Of a stretch of DNA of 64,000 nucleotides, positions 12,886 to 24,506 are shown piece by piece. A program made the position numbers and the translations under genes. Positions within the stretch are counted from its first letter, which is position 1; every line of letters begins with the position of its first letter. This DNA comes from Monodelphis domestica (Eukaryota; Chordata; Mammalia; Didelphimorphia; Didelphidae). The DNA is taken from positions 423,973,207 to 424,037,206 of the forward strand of contig NC_077228.1 of NCBI RefSeq assembly GCF_027887165.1, in the 5' to 3' direction. The notes beneath the pieces were generated by a model that worked only from the letters and a program-made list of their open reading frames with translations, did no database searches and was not told where the DNA came from.

Positions 12886-13424
12886 AAAATTATCCTATTT
12901 ATTTTCTTTGGTAGACTTTATCTCTTGTTTGGTTATGAATTTTTCTTCTATGTGTAGATCTGAAAGGTATTTTTCCAAGTTTTTGGCCTAAGTTATAAAA
13001 TTAGGTCTAAATTTAATTTCTCCCATATTAGTGTCCATTTCTCCTAGAGGTTTTTATCAAAGAGTGAGTACTTATACTAGTTGGCAAAGGGCTTGGGTTT
13101 ATTGAATACCAAGTACTAGATATATTTGCTTCTAAGTATTGGGTACTTAATCTGTTATCTTCATATTTTAACCAATAAAATTTAACCAACAGAACCAATT
13201 TAACTCATATTTTAACCAATAGAATTTAAGCAATAGAACCAAATTGTTTGAGTTCAGATACTGACAAAGCTCTCTTCTTTCCCATTTTTCATCAATTTAT
13301 TTGATATTCTTGACCTTTTAGGCCTCTTTATAAATTCCATTATTTTTTCTAGTTTTATATATTACTAGTTAGGTAGTTTGGTTTGCAATTGAATAAGTAA
13401 ATTAAATTTGGTAGTATTGCAATC

Positions 13425-13670
13425 ATTTTCAGTTGCATACAACTATTTATGATCCCATTTGGGGATTTTTCAACAGAGATACTGAAGTAGTTTGCCATTT
13501 CCTTCTCCATGTCATTTTACAGATGAGAAAACTGAGGTACACAGGGTGAAGCGACTTGTCCCGAGCCACATAGTAAGTGTCTCACCAGGTCAGATTTGAA
13601 CTCAACAGGATGAGTCTTCCTGACTCTAGGACCAGCACTCTTTCCACTGCACCACCTAGCTATCCCATTA
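13425..13670 (-). mobile_element. Marsupial SINE with RTE-type tail, minus
   Basis: The plus strand starts with the reversed RTE tail (cagttgcatacaactatttatg type), then gtttgccatttccttctcc, ttttacagatgagaaaactgagg, a CORE match, and ends in gcaccacctagctatccc. Near full length. It interrupts the old L1 at 12.9-15.3 kb, so it is younger than that L1. Confidence 0.85.
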
Positions 13671-13837
13671 ATTAGCCTACCAATGAGCAATTAAAATTTT
13701 ACCAATTATTTAGAGCTGTCATTATTTCTGCAAACAGTAATTTATAGTTTTATATATAGTTTTTTGTGTTTCTTGGTATATTATGAAGTATTTTATACAG
13801 TCTATACTTATTTTTTTAAATCCTATCATCTCACTAA

Positions 13838-14000
13838 GTATTGATTTCCATGCAGAACAGCAATAAGGGTTTTAGACAATTGGGATTAAGTGACTTTCCC
13901 AAAATCACACAGCTTGCTAGTGTCTCAGGCCAGATTTGAATCTACAACACCCCATTTCCAGGCCAGATTTTCTATCCACTGAGCCAATTAGATACCCAAT
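13838..14000 (-). mobile_element. CORE-SINE with non-RTE tail, minus
   Basis: The plus strand starts with the reversed tail agtattgatttccatgcag and aataagggttttagacaatt, then gggattaagtgactttccc, acacagcttgc, a B-box region and a reversed head ending near ctgagccaattagatacc. This tail (revcomp of 'ctgccttggaaccaatacacagtattga' type) differs from the RTE tail. It interrupts the old minus-strand L1. Confidence 0.75.
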
Positions 14001-14760
14001 TTGTATTTATTTAAATGGCATATATTTTTTCTCTACTTGCTAGATTTTATTGATATTATATAGAGATATTCATGGTTTGTATAGATTTTTATATGCCACA
14101 AATTTGCTGTCCATTAAACTTTTAAATCATTTTGCTTTTTTATTGAAAGCTTATTCCCTCAGTTTATTTTTCTTTCTTTATTGCTAAAGCCAGTACTTCT
14201 GGTACTAGGTTAAATAGAAGTGATAAAAACAGATGCTCTTGTTTTATCCCTGATTTAATTTAAAAAGATTTTAGTATCTCCATTACATACAATGATTGGT
14301 CATTTTAGGAAACATTTATTCCTGTTTTCTAATTTTTTTAATCGACATGAATACGGTGTTTTGGCAAAAGCTTTCATTGCAACTATTAATAAAATCAGGA
14401 TAATTTCTTCTTTCTGTCCTTGAATTCTTTTTTTTTATATTTTAACACTAAAAAATTGTTTTCCTTCTTTATTCCTTACAAGTTAGCTAATGTTTTATCC
14501 TTTTAATAAACAATTTTATTCATTTAATTTTTTTGTTTTATATTTTGTTAATCACTTTTTTTGATTTTTAGAATTTCCATTTTGGTGTTTTTAATTTATT
14601 GGTTTTATATTATTTTTAGTTGAACTCCTTAATCTGGTCTTTCTTTTTTGTTGTTAAAAAAAAGTGTTTAAAAATATAAGTTTTTCCCTAAAGACTGCTG
14701 TGGCTGTTTCACAAAATTTATATTGTCTCATAGTTGTCATTATATTAAATAATTATATAA

Positions 14761-14794
14761 TGTATATATGTACATACACACTCATACACACACA

Positions 14795-14826
<32 letters not shown>

Positions 14827-14828
14827 AA
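14761..14828. repeat. (TG/CA)n-(TA)n microsatellite
   Basis: Mixed TATG, CACA and then pure TA repeats (TA run at about 14,799-14,826), lying inside old L1 sequence. Confidence 0.9.
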
Positions 14829-15299
14829 TATATCCTGATGGTTCCTCAATATTTGAATTCTTTCTGTGTGGCTGCTTAAAATATATTTTTTAAATCTAGA
14901 AACTCTGAATTTTGGTAATGATATTCATTTTGGAGTTTCAAGAAGTAATAGGTGAAAATTTTCCATTTTATACTTCCTTTTTGTTAAAATATTTGAGTAA
15001 TTGTATCAAATGATTGTTGAAATATAATGTTCTTCATGGTTTTTAGATAATGTTATGATTATTAAGTTATTTTCCCTTGATTTGGTTTCCAAGACATTTA
15101 TTTTTTATATGAAATATCTTACATTTTTCTAAAATTTCTCAATCCTTCACTTTGTTTTAAGAATTCATTTTATCTCCTGGAGTCATGAATTTTTATTTAG
15201 TTCCATATGATTTTAGGAGTATTGTTTTATAGTTAAGGTTTTGTACATCTTATATTCTTTTGATCCTTTTGCCCAGTCTCTAGTCCATAGTTCTCAAAT

Positions 15300-16779
15300 C
15301 TTATATGTTTAAAGTTCTTATAATTTTATCTTTCACTTAAAGGGCTCAGGATTATATTTGTTACTTGTCTATGAGGTAAGTTGTTAGGTAATAAGGATGG
15401 TGTTTGGTGCTGAGGAAAAGTCAAGCCATGATGAAATAGAATGGCATTCCACTGAAAATGTGTTGGAATTGTCTAGAAACTAGATCATATTGTTTAAAAT
15501 AGCATACTGTTTAGAATTCAGCATCTGAACATTTGGCAGCTTAGTGGTAGAAACATGGCAGCCAAGCCTCTCAGAAAGAAACACTACAGGTGAGTAGGGA
15601 TAAAAGTGCCTGTCTCCTCTTACATCTCTTCAGCAGAGGAGAATTCTATATACTCTAGAGGGTTAGAGGATTTGAAATTTCTCATTAGCATCCTGGCAGT
15701 GTCCTCAGAAATATTGGTATCTTGTGGTAATGTTTGCATCAGGAGCCAAGAAAGAACTAGAGACACTGAAGACAGCTTCATCTTGGAAACTCCCCCTTAT
15801 TATTACTTCTAAGACCTATAAGTTATCTATTTTATTTGCCAAATGTGCTCTCTGAGCTTATGCCTACTTTTCTCCTGGCCTTTGCATGTGCTCAGAGTAA
15901 GTCACAGACACATTTTCTACTAATTTTTACAAACTTAGTAAACAGTAATTACAATACAATATTAGTAAATAGTCCTCCCTAATTGATATTGACTGATAAT
16001 AGGGAAACATAGTGGTGGAGGCTCATATTAGAAAAATATGGTCAAACCTTCGAGCCCTGAGAAGAAATGTAGGAGCCACCCTCTGAGGACCCAGACTACC
16101 AGAGGAGCTTAGGAGAGAAGCTACAGAGCATGTAGTAGAGAAGCCCATGTTAAAAACCAAGCATTTATTCTAAGTACAGGTAATGTGCAAAGGGACAAAA
16201 TTTCCTTCAGATCAAGTGCCTCTCAACCAAACATAAAAGAAAAAGATATATAAATTCATGAGAACATATTTTCTTATTTTCCTCATTTCTCTAATTTTTG
16301 AAAGATATTCTCATTATGTCAATATGCACTTAGGACATCAGAGAAGGATGACCTAATATAAACTACTCTAAGATCAGTACTATGAGATTAAATCAGAGTG
16401 CAAAGATATTGCTGAAATATTTTTGTATTAAACTCTTTCCCTTTCTAAGTTATTCAACAAAATATGCAGCTTTAACTTTGTACAAAAGCTAGGCACTCAA
16501 TTAATAATTGATATGAGAAATCTCAAAAGAGCTTTGGAGATATTTCTAGCTTTCTTAATTTCAACTATATATCTTCATTGGTTTTTTGCAACCAATTAAT
16601 TCAACTGTACTCTTTTTCCTTAGAATATATTTCAGACAGATGGTGTTGTTAACATTCCTACAGATTCCTTCATCAAAAACCTAGGAAAACATGGCTTTTT
16701 TATTCTTTGATCTCATCATATGAGACATAAGAATTACTCAATATTGATTAAATACTAATGTCCTAACCAGCATATATTA
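15300..16779. other. No gene seen
   Basis: About 1.5 kb with no supported gene or RNA. The first part could be the 5' region of the old minus-strand L1, but I see no diagnostic motif. The short open frame at 15,606-15,812 is not recognisable. Confidence 0.4.
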
Positions 16780-17476
16780 TCATCATCACTTACAAACTTT
16801 TTAGAAAATTATACTGTGTCAATAGAATGATAGGTCAATGGAGTAGATTATAAAATATACAATAAAGACATGTAAATGACCTTAGCAACCTGGTATTTGG
16901 TAAAACCAAAGACTCCAGCTTTTGGTATATAAATTCATTATTTAACAAAAACTGCTTGAAAAATTGGAAAACAGTATGGTAGAAGCTAGGTATAGAGCTA
17001 AGTCATGCCTTATACCAAGATAAGGTCAAAACAAATATATGACTTAAAAAGTGATACCATAACTAAACTAGGGGAACACAGAATAGTTTATCTGGAAGAT
17101 CTTTGAATAAAGGAAGAATTTGTGACCAAAGAAGTGATAGAGAATATTATAAAATGTAAAATTAATCATTTTAATCATTCAAAATTAAAAAGCCTTTGTA
17201 CAAACAAACCTGATGTAACCAAGGTTAGAAGATAAAAAATTGGGGGAAATTTTTTAATAGTTTCTCTGATAAAGGTCTAATTTATTAAATTTATAGAGAG
17301 AAGTCAAATTTACAAGAATATAAGCCATTCCCTAATTGATAAAATGGTCAAATGATATAAAAAAGCAACTTCCAGATGAAGAAACTAAAGCTATCAATAA
17401 TCATATGAAAAAATATTCTAAATAACTATTGATTAGAGAAATGGGAGTTAAAACAATGTGAAAAAACCACCTCCCT
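16780..17476 (+). mobile_element. Old L1 ORF2 C-terminal fragment
   Basis: Collinear with copy C from about 63,330 to 63,980: landmarks are aaaactgcttgaaaaattggaaaacagtatgg-type sequence, a 'tgccttataccaagataa' block, 'aacacagaatagtttat', 'cctttgtacaaacaaacc', 'tctgataaaggtctaattt' and 'attagagaaatgggagtt'. Much more diverged than copies A-C, with stops in every frame. It ends where a minus-strand SINE begins. Confidence 0.85.
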
Positions 17477-17675
17477 AAGACACCTTCTGTCTTAGAATCA
17501 ATACAAGTCAATCTTCCTAGGCAGAAGAGTAGTAAGGACTAGGTGATTAGAGTTAAATGATTTGCCCAATGTCACATAGCTAGGAAATATCTGAGGTCAG
17601 ATTTGAACCTAGGTTTTCTTGACTCCAGACCTGGTACTCTATCTACTGAGACACCTAGTTACCAAAACACGTTCT
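17477..17675 (-). mobile_element. CORE-SINE with non-RTE tail, minus
   Basis: The plus strand reads tagaatcaatacaagtca..cttcctaggcagaagagtag, then gattagagttaaatgatttg, tcacatagctagg, ggtcagatttgaacctagg and a reversed head ending at gagacacctagttacc. Nearly complete. It was inserted next to or within the old L1 fragment. Confidence 0.82.
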
Positions 17676-18189
17676 AAATTAGAGAATCATTGATTGCTGA
17701 GTAAAATATCATGCTACTTTTTCACAATATATTGGCCTTATGTTTATTATACTTATGGCTTTAGATCCATGAATAGAGTGTTGATTTTTTTTTCATTGAT
17801 TGTGTGAAGTCTTGCTATGTTGAGGTTGGGAGTGGAGATACCTTGTTTTATGTATTTAATTAAAATATCCAGCCTCCACATGGGCAAATTTAACTGTCAT
17901 GTTTTTTAAAAAAAGTAAATTATTTTTCCTTCACAAAATATAAATGTTCCATTTAAACCCTGAAGTAGAAGCATTACCTAGAATTAGCAGAAACAGAACA
18001 CATGAATAGAATATGCAATTATGTATAACATACAAATTCACATGTATACATGCCTATATAATTTGACACAGAAACTCCCTCTACAAATAATTCATTCCTT
18101 CTAATTATCTACCTATTAGCTAAAGCCATGATTTGGAATTGTTTCATCCAATGATGCCCTTTCACTTTTCTACCTTGCTCTCACAATGC

Positions 18190-18350
18190 CTCCAGTGTCC
18201 AAGACTGGGAGCTTGAAGAGATCTTGAATATTATCTCTTCCAATATCCTCATTTTACACATAAAGCTGAGAATCTGAATATCTTGCCCTGGATAACACAG
18301 CTAAGTGACGGTGGCAAGAATAAAATCAAGATTTTCCTGTTTTCAGATTG
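18190..18350 (-). mobile_element. Degenerate MIR-like fragment, minus
   Basis: Shows 'cttgaagagatcttgaatattatctcttccaatatcctcattttacacataaag' style order, then a weak 'gataacacagctaagtg' CORE match. Very diverged; the assignment is tentative. Confidence 0.4.
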
Positions 18351-18384
18351 AGGGATATATCTATGATTCCTTGCTGCCTCTAGG

Positions 18385-18632
18385 GGTTGGCTAAGTGGTA
18401 CAATAGAGTGTCAGGCCTAGAGTCAGGAAGACTTTTATCTTCCTGAGTTCAAATCTGGCCTCAGTCTCTTACTGTCTGAGTGGCCCTGGGCAAGTCACTT
18501 AACCCTATTTGCCTCAGATTCCTCATCTGCAAAATGAGCTGAAGAAGGAAATGGAAAACTATTACAGTGAAGAAAACTCTAAATGGACTCAAAAAGAGTC
18601 AGACAAGGCAGAAACAACTGAACAACAACCAT
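18385..18632 (+). mobile_element. Marsupial SINE with RTE-type tail
   Basis: Near-complete: gggttggctaagtggtaca head, cctagagtcaggaagac, gagttcaaatctggcctcag, gggcaagtcacttaaccct, gaagaaggaaatggaaaa, and a clear RTE-type end (agagtcagacaaggcagaaacaactgaacaacaac). It is one of the better preserved copies here. Confidence 0.88.
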
Positions 18633-18639
18633 GCTGCTC

Positions 18640-19265
18640 CTCTGCTATCCATCGTTTCATAAAAAGCCAATATTTGACCTCAGGTTCTCTAATTCTAAGC
18701 CTGCACCCAAAGGACAGGAAAGAGAAAGTTATTCTTGAGTGCCCTGCAGTGAATATGATCAAATGCAATGTTACCATGCTCCACTGAATTATCAAGTCAT
18801 ACATTTTAAATGTGTTTGAGAAGTATAGCAGAAACTCCTCTGGAGTCAAAGGACCTAATTTCTTTTCATTTTTTAAGTTTTTACAAAGAGATATTTACTT
18901 AAGGCAAAAGTAAAAACAGAAATACAAAATCCAGAGTGCATCCTCCTTTCTACCACTTTGGCACCTTGGGAAATAGGCTTAAAACTTAAAACACTTGCTA
19001 CCAATTTTCCTCCTCTCTAGTTTGCTTCCAAATGTGTCATCACCCATGGGCAAGTCATTCCCTTGCTTGCAAGACATACTGTCTTGGCTGCTGAGTCAAT
19101 CCACTACAGAGATGAATCAAGCATAGTAATCCTTATGGCTAAACTGGCATCTCACCCAATATGGCTAGGGCAGCCATAGCCATAGCATCCTCTGTCTTGG
19201 ACTCCAATCACTAAAAATATGGTGACATTCCGAACTTTTTGAAGTCTCAAAGTAATTGTGCCAAA
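18640..19265. other. No gene seen
   Basis: About 0.6 kb of single-copy-looking sequence. Open frames at 18,509-18,787 (plus) and 18,589-18,849 (minus) mostly read through the SINE and have no recognisable motif. Confidence 0.4.
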
Positions 19266-19269
19266 GGAA

Positions 19270-19437
19270 AGACTTAGTTTCAAATATTTCTTCTAACACT
19301 AACTTCTATGCCTGAGCAAGATAATTCATTTCTCTGGATCTCAGTTGCCTCATCTATAAAATGAGGGCATTGGACTTATCTAATTGGAACTATCTAATTT
19401 CTAAGGTCTTTTCCAGCTCCAGAGCTATGCTCCTATC
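19270..19437 (+). mobile_element. MIR-type SINE
   Basis: CORE and 3' part in plus orientation: tgcctgagcaagataattca, ctcagttgcctcatctataa, aatgagggcattggactt, then ttccagctccagagctatg. It lacks most of the tRNA head. Confidence 0.7.
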
Positions 19438-19945
19438 AAAATATCTATTAAGACATAGAGGATTTCCCCCATCCACATTAGTAAATTAAATACTCACACT
19501 TATGAAATCACTTATCTTCTTAAGTCCTGTTATGCAATTAGAACACAATTTAAAGAAATGCAAATGTCTAAGTATGTTGTACTCTTTGTGCTAATTGTCA
19601 ACCATTAGCAATCACTGTTTAATCTAATCACTCTTTTCTCCAGATCAAGTAGAACTAACTCACTTGTATACTATCTCTTGGAATTCAATCCTGTTCATAG
19701 CTCTGGAACATTTCAGATGACTTTGTTACAAGCCTTTCCTCCAATTCAGAAGACTTTAGTTTTCCATGGATGCTCTCATTCAGGAAGCAATGCTTGTCAC
19801 TCTCTTCTTAACTACCAAACCTCTCATAGTTCCAAGACCAAAACTGCTTTTCTGATCAGTGAACTTGCTAAAAGAACAAGATTACAGGTTGTTTTTTTTT
19901 TTCTGGATCTCACCAACCCAGTAGAGAGATAGTCATTTTTCAAAT

Positions 19946-19947
<2 letters not shown>

Positions 19948-20025
<78 letters not shown>

Positions 20026-20032
20026 TCTCTCT

Positions 20033-20071
<39 letters not shown>

Positions 20072-20642
20072 TCTCTCTCTTGTTCTTTCTCTCATTCTCT
20101 CTCTCTACTCTTTCTCTTGTTCTCACTCTCTCATTCTCTCTCTCTTTTCTCTCTATCTCTCTCTCTATCTCTCTCTTTCTCCCTCTATCTATCTTTCTTC
20201 TCTCTCTCTTGTTCTTTCTCTCTTCTCTCTCTTGTTCTTTCTCTCATTCTCTCTCTCTCTACTCTTTCTCTTGTTCTCACTCTCTCATTCTCTCTCTCCT
20301 TTCTCTCTATCTCTCTCTTTCTCCCTCTATCTATCTTTCTCCTCTCTCTCTTGTTCTTTCTCTCTCCTCTCTCTTATTCTCTCTCTCCTCTCTCTTATTC
20401 TTTCTCTCTCTCATTGTCTCTCTCTACTCTTTCTCTTGTTCTCACTCTCTCTCATTCTCTCCTCTCTCTATCTCTCTCTATTTCTCTCTCTGTCTCTTTC
20501 TCTCTCTCTCTTTCTCTCTATCTCTCTCTCCTCTCTCTCTTGTTCTTTCTCTCTACTCTTTCTCTTGTTCTCACTCTCTCATTCTCTCTATATATCTCTC
20601 TCTTTCTCTCTCTCTCTGTCTCTGTCTCTGCCTCTCTCTCAA
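19948..20642. repeat. Long CT-rich satellite with about 150-base higher-order period
   Basis: Nearly 700 bases of C and T with few other bases on the plus strand. The first 100 bases or so are almost pure CT dinucleotide. The rest is a set of related longer units: the marker actctttctcttgttctcac recurs at 20,107, 20,261, 20,426 and 20,555 (spacings 154, 165 and 129), each preceded by a cttgttcttt block and several followed by ctccctctatctatctttct-type text. The long Ser/Leu open frames across it come from repeat periodicity only. Confidence 0.96.
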
Positions 20643-20659
20643 AATCTAGTTCATTTATT

Positions 20660-22058
20660 TATTTATTTTAGTCAGACATCTTAATGATATACTTTTCCAA
20701 ATGGACTTTAGAAAAATCAAGCAAGGCTACCAGCAAGAGAGGCAATGCTAGGCCACAAATCAGCATAATGCTTGGCAGCATGCCCCATAATGACTGAACC
20801 TTTCACCTCACCTTTTTTCTTAACTGAGACTACTGCATTGTCAAAAATTAGAAATACACCATTGTTTCTCTGCTGTAGCTTCTGTTGTTATACTATTACC
20901 ACTTCTAGATGAACTTCATGCTAGAACTATGGTTTTCCCTTTTTGACTGTGGCCATTACCAGTCATCCATAGCAGCTGCAGGTTTTCAATTTTCTCTTAA
21001 TCCCCTTCAAAGAGATGATGTACAGGTTCTTGGTAATTGTATTATCAGTGTATTCAATGACAATTCCCACTGGGAGACACAAGGGAATTCTGAACTTTGC
21101 TCCCAAAGACCCACTGCATCCTTGCTAGGCTCCCAGAAAGCACAGAAACTCAGAAATCACTTTAAATGTTTGTTTTTTAATTTTCTATGATTCCTTAACA
21201 AGCAGTTAATATCAATTCTTAATATAATTTTGCAATGTTCAATTTTACTTCTTTGTAGGAATGAAGGAGTACTGCATGTAATATCAGATTTTCTCAATGT
21301 ATTGGCTAATTTGATTAAATAATGTTATTTCTTTTTTATTCTTTTATATAGGTATTATTTTCATGGTGGGAAAAGGAAAAGAATATATTGCAAAATAAAG
21401 ATCATATTAAAACCAAAGCTCAACAAAATTATTTTTAAAAAACAAATAATACTTTACTGATAAAGTAATTCCCCTGATGGGAATATGATTTATCTAAAAA
21501 ACTGTTTTCTGATAGGGCTTCTTTGAAACATGAGTAAACTGAAATATAATGTTTTAAGACATAAACAAAGTTATTTCTCTATATATTTTACAGTGGATAT
21601 CAGTAAGTACTCTTTAAATGCACATACAGTTCTCACTTTATATAAGTGAATTATTCTGCATATATCTACAATTTTTGTTATATCTGCCCACTTCACTTAG
21701 CTTATGTTACAAAAGCAGACACAGAATAATACCCTCATACAAGTCATAACATATACTAAAATGCAGACATACTAAATATGTTTCCATTTTAATAAAATAA
21801 TTCTGAAATAAAGAGAGTTAATGATAATGTGTGCACAGTACTGTAGAGTAAAATTAAGATCGTTGTACAGTATTCTCCTTCTCTACTCAATGCTTCTAGC
21901 CTTCATCACTGTGGCTGGCTGTATAACTTTTTTTTTAATTAATCTGTCAAGAGGTTTGGACAATAGCCTTCTTTTTCTTCCCACTATTATTCTCAACTAG
22001 TCTGAATTTTCAAAAATCTTTAACTATTTGGATCCATCTTTTCAAGGAAAAATTTCAC
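20660..22058. other. No gene seen; AT-rich
   Basis: About 1.4 kb with no identified repeat or gene. The part from 21,200 to 22,058 would be the 3' UTR if the exon-like segment at 22,059-22,256 (minus) were real; a minus-strand AATAAA equivalent occurs near 21,334. The frame at 20,909-21,190 is unrecognised. Confidence 0.4.
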
Positions 22059-22256
22059 TCAAATGATGAAATGCTTCTGCCTAGTGTGTTTTGTGAACCT
22101 TTTCAATTCAACCCTGGATTCCAAAGCTTCCTGTTCTTCTGCTGTCTTTGCAGCTAGCAGCTCAATCATATCCTCATTCAGAATCCTTATTTGGATTTCT
22201 TTCAGAATTCTGTATGTAAAGTTGAATTTGCATAATGCAAATTTACACAGTGAGAA
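22059..22256 (-). other. Exon-like open segment, unidentified
   Basis: On the minus strand a frame is open for 65 codons and closes with TGA at 22,059-22,061. It begins right after a splice-acceptor-like cattccacag (22,266-22,257). The predicted peptide is mixed and charged, with a Glu-rich middle (NEDMIELLAAKTAEEQEALE) followed by a basic end; it looks more protein-like than neighbouring chance frames. I do not recognise a family. It could be a terminal exon, a processed pseudogene piece or chance. No start codon or upstream exon was identified. Confidence 0.25.
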
Positions 22257-22469
22257 CTGTGGAATGACAGTAAGGTCATAGTATTTTATAGTTATTAACT
22301 CATTCTCGCAATATTTTCATGCAATGTTGAGATGGCAGTACAAGTAACTATATAGCAGGTTTTCAAATGCATTTAAAAGATAATTCACTAGCAAAATGGA
22401 TTACATAATAAAAATGTTTAAAAATCAGAATTCCACTGGAAGCCTGAAACTCTCCCTTTGTTCAGCCAA

Positions 22470-22690
22470 GAAATGGTGTACCATCTATCACCATTTTCTT
22501 GGCGTCCTTCAAGACTCATCTTAAATCTCACCTTCTTCATGAGGCCTTTTCCAGTCCCCACAGTTTCTCCCTTTCAGATAATCTTCATCTATATGTTCTC
22601 TGTTCCTAGTTATTTGTTTTTTTTTCTCCCACCAGAATATATGCTGCTTCAGTACAGGAATGTCCTTTTGAATCCTCAGAATATAATATT
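22470..22690 (+). mobile_element. L2-like LINE 3' end
   Basis: Order matches the L2 3' region: tccttcaagactcatcttaa, tcaccttcttcatgaggcct, tttccagtccccac, then ccaccagaatatatgctgct and a diverged 'gaggacagggact' equivalent. Old and 5' truncated. Confidence 0.65.
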
Positions 22691-22726
22691 AGGGGTAAAA
22701 TTAGGTATTTGGATTTTATAAGTGAG

Positions 22727-23667
22727 TGACAGGAGTGAAACCTGTTATCCTTTCAGACTGTCTGAGGCCCAGCTTCGAATCTGGAGCCAAAGCTGCAGCT
22801 AGAATTCTCGGATGCATGTAAGATTTGGAGGTTTCTAACTGTCACTCTGGATTCTCTCTGTGGGCTAAGCAAGGTCCAGGAGGCAGTTTTCCCTTAGCTC
22901 TCTGGGAAATTCCCAGTGAAACCTTTGGGAATACCAGATTGGCAGTTTGGGAAGAGAGAGGTGACAGTTGGACAGTGGCTGAAGTGAAAAGACCAGCCAA
23001 AAGAAGAAAAGAAGATCTTTTTCTCTGACCTCTGTGAGGAAGCAGAGATAGGAGAGGCTTTGGCCTATCCAGGTGGGTAGCCATTCCTGCCTCAACCAGA
23101 TCCAACTTTTGCCTAGACTGTGTGAATTTTAAAAGTCTCCATCTTGGTCTAGCACCCAAAAATTGTGCACACCCACACTACACGGACATGTGATAGTCAG
23201 TGACAAATCAGAAATAACTAACTGCCCACCTGGGCTGTCCTAAGCCAAGCTAGAGCCAACCATTGGCACTTGTGAGACACAGGAAGTGAGGTAGGGAACA
23301 GCCTCTGGAATTCGCTCACTTCCTGTGGAGAGAGCTAGACGCCAATTGGTGTTAGGAGCTTGGACAGGGAGGACGCCCGCAGACAGCTTTCCTTCAGATC
23401 GGTCACGTGAGTTAAGGACTGATTCTTCCCACCTTGGCCCTTTGGGCCTAAAACTCCCTCTGCCTTGGTCAGAGGTTGAGTAGCCCCTTTCCCTTTTCCC
23501 TTTTCTCCTTCTCTCCCTCTCCTTTTCCCTACTCCCATTGTGATTAAACCTCCATAAACTCCATTCTGACTTGAGTGTTTCATTTTAGGAATTTCATAAG
23601 TAAATTCCTTGGCGGCCATTGTTCAATATTACATCAATCTTAAAAAGGTGTAATTTCCACCATTACA
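22727..23667 (+). mobile_element. Candidate endogenous retrovirus LTR
   Basis: A block of about 0.94 kb that is clearly more GC-rich than its surroundings, with an LTR-like layout. A possible TG start is at 22,727. A pyrimidine-rich stretch (23,480-23,535) precedes gtgattaaacctccataaac, which can serve as a polyadenylation region, then a ttcattttagg segment and a possible CA end at 23,667. No matching target-site duplication was found and no gag or pol follows, so it would be a solo or truncated LTR. The open frames inside it (such as 22,842-23,159 minus) are not retroviral proteins. Alternatively it is a GC-rich single-copy region. Confidence 0.4.
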
Positions 23668-23669
23668 AC

Positions 23670-24188
23670 TGGCAGTACAGAAGTTGTGGAAATAACATCT
23701 TGAGACAGTATTTTTAAGACATATTTTATAAAGATATTTGAAATGGGTTTTATTTAGGTAGTAACTAGGTTATATGATAAAGAGAAGGAGATCAGAGCAG
23801 GCCAGGGGGAACTCTGTGCATGAAGAAAGTCTACGAGGACTAGTGGGTGTGGGACAAGGTAGAACCTCATTAGTATTAGGGATATTTCCTATTAAACTTT
23901 TTACCTTTCTTACAACCCTTTAGACCTTTTAATATTTTAATAAATAGAGGTTCTTTTATATATCTGTCTCTGAGACTGTTTAGAGTGGGTCTATCTACTA
24001 GGCCCAAGAGCCTACCAACTGCTCATCTTCAGTTAATAAGGCTCACTTTCAACTCAGCTGGCCTTTTTACCAACAAATAAGAAGAGAGAATGCAAATACA
24101 GATACAATTTCAATATTATCCTTACAATAGAACACTGCTTGGCATGTATTAAGTGTTTAAATGTTATGTTGATTGAATGATTTACTAA
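23670..24188. other. Unassigned, possibly LTR-related
   Basis: About 0.5 kb containing ttttaataaatagagg-like poly(A)-type sequence near 23,935-23,950. It could belong to the preceding LTR-like block or to another LTR, but nothing decisive is visible. 24,130-24,180 resembles a SINE/LINE 3' end ('cttggcatgtattaagtg'). Confidence 0.3.
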
Positions 24189-24334
24189 ATCACAAAATCA
24201 GAGTGTTAGAAGGAATCTCAGAAGGCAACTAATCAAACCTATAGCTGGCCCAAAATCCTTTGTATAAGATTCCTGAGATGTGGGCACCTAGAGCCTGATT
24301 AACAAGCTCTAGTGAAATGGACCTATTATATTGT

Positions 24335-24350
24335 AAGAAAGTACAGTCTA
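24335..24350. repeat. Target-site duplication, left copy (SINE at 24,351)
   Basis: The 16-base sequence aagaaagtacagtcta; a perfect second copy lies at 24,507-24,522 directly after the SINE tail. Confidence 0.92.
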
Positions 24351-24506
24351 CTAGGTTCAAATCTAGCCTCAGACACTTCCCAGCTGTGTGACCCTGGGCA
24401 AGTCACTTAACCCCCATTGCCTAGCACTTACCGCTCTTCTGCCTTGGAACCAATACACAGTATTGATTTCAAGATGGAAGGTAAGGGTTTAAAGAAAAAA
24501 AAAAGA
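24351..24506 (+). mobile_element. 5'-truncated CORE-SINE with perfect TSD
   Basis: Begins inside the B-box region (ctaggttcaaatctagcctc), continues with ctgtgtgaccctgggcaag and cacttaacccccattgccta, then the non-RTE tail (ctgccttggaaccaatacac, agtattgatttcaagatgg) and an A-rich end. Low divergence. It is flanked by perfect 16-base duplications, so its integration is recent compared with the CR1/L3 host. Confidence 0.93.

Larger units (their letters stand above)
12890..15300 (-). mobile_element. Old L1 on minus strand (ORF2 to ORF1), decayed
   Basis: The reverse complement follows L1 order. Sequence equivalent to the ORF2 C-terminal region lies near 12,950-13,150; the RT region near 14,180-14,300 (gtactaggttaaatagaagtg, then ttgttttatccctgat, the region downstream of FADD). 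The ORF2 N-terminal half is near 14,680-14,720 (ccctaaagactgctgtggctg matches copy B near 53,830). ORF1 pieces run from 14,860 to about 15,200. No frame is open. It is interrupted by two SINEs and a microsatellite. Its divergence is well above that of copies A-C. Confidence 0.7.

Noticed and set aside
19948..20642. CRISPR-like array
   Set aside because: The repeating words are CT-rich satellite units without unique spacers, in a vertebrate genome.
19945..20684. Long Ser/Leu open frames (234, 184 and 150 codons) and a minus-strand Arg/Glu frame at 19,824-20,126
   Set aside because: They come wholly from CT/GA repeat periodicity; no start context, no varied composition, and three frames are open at once.
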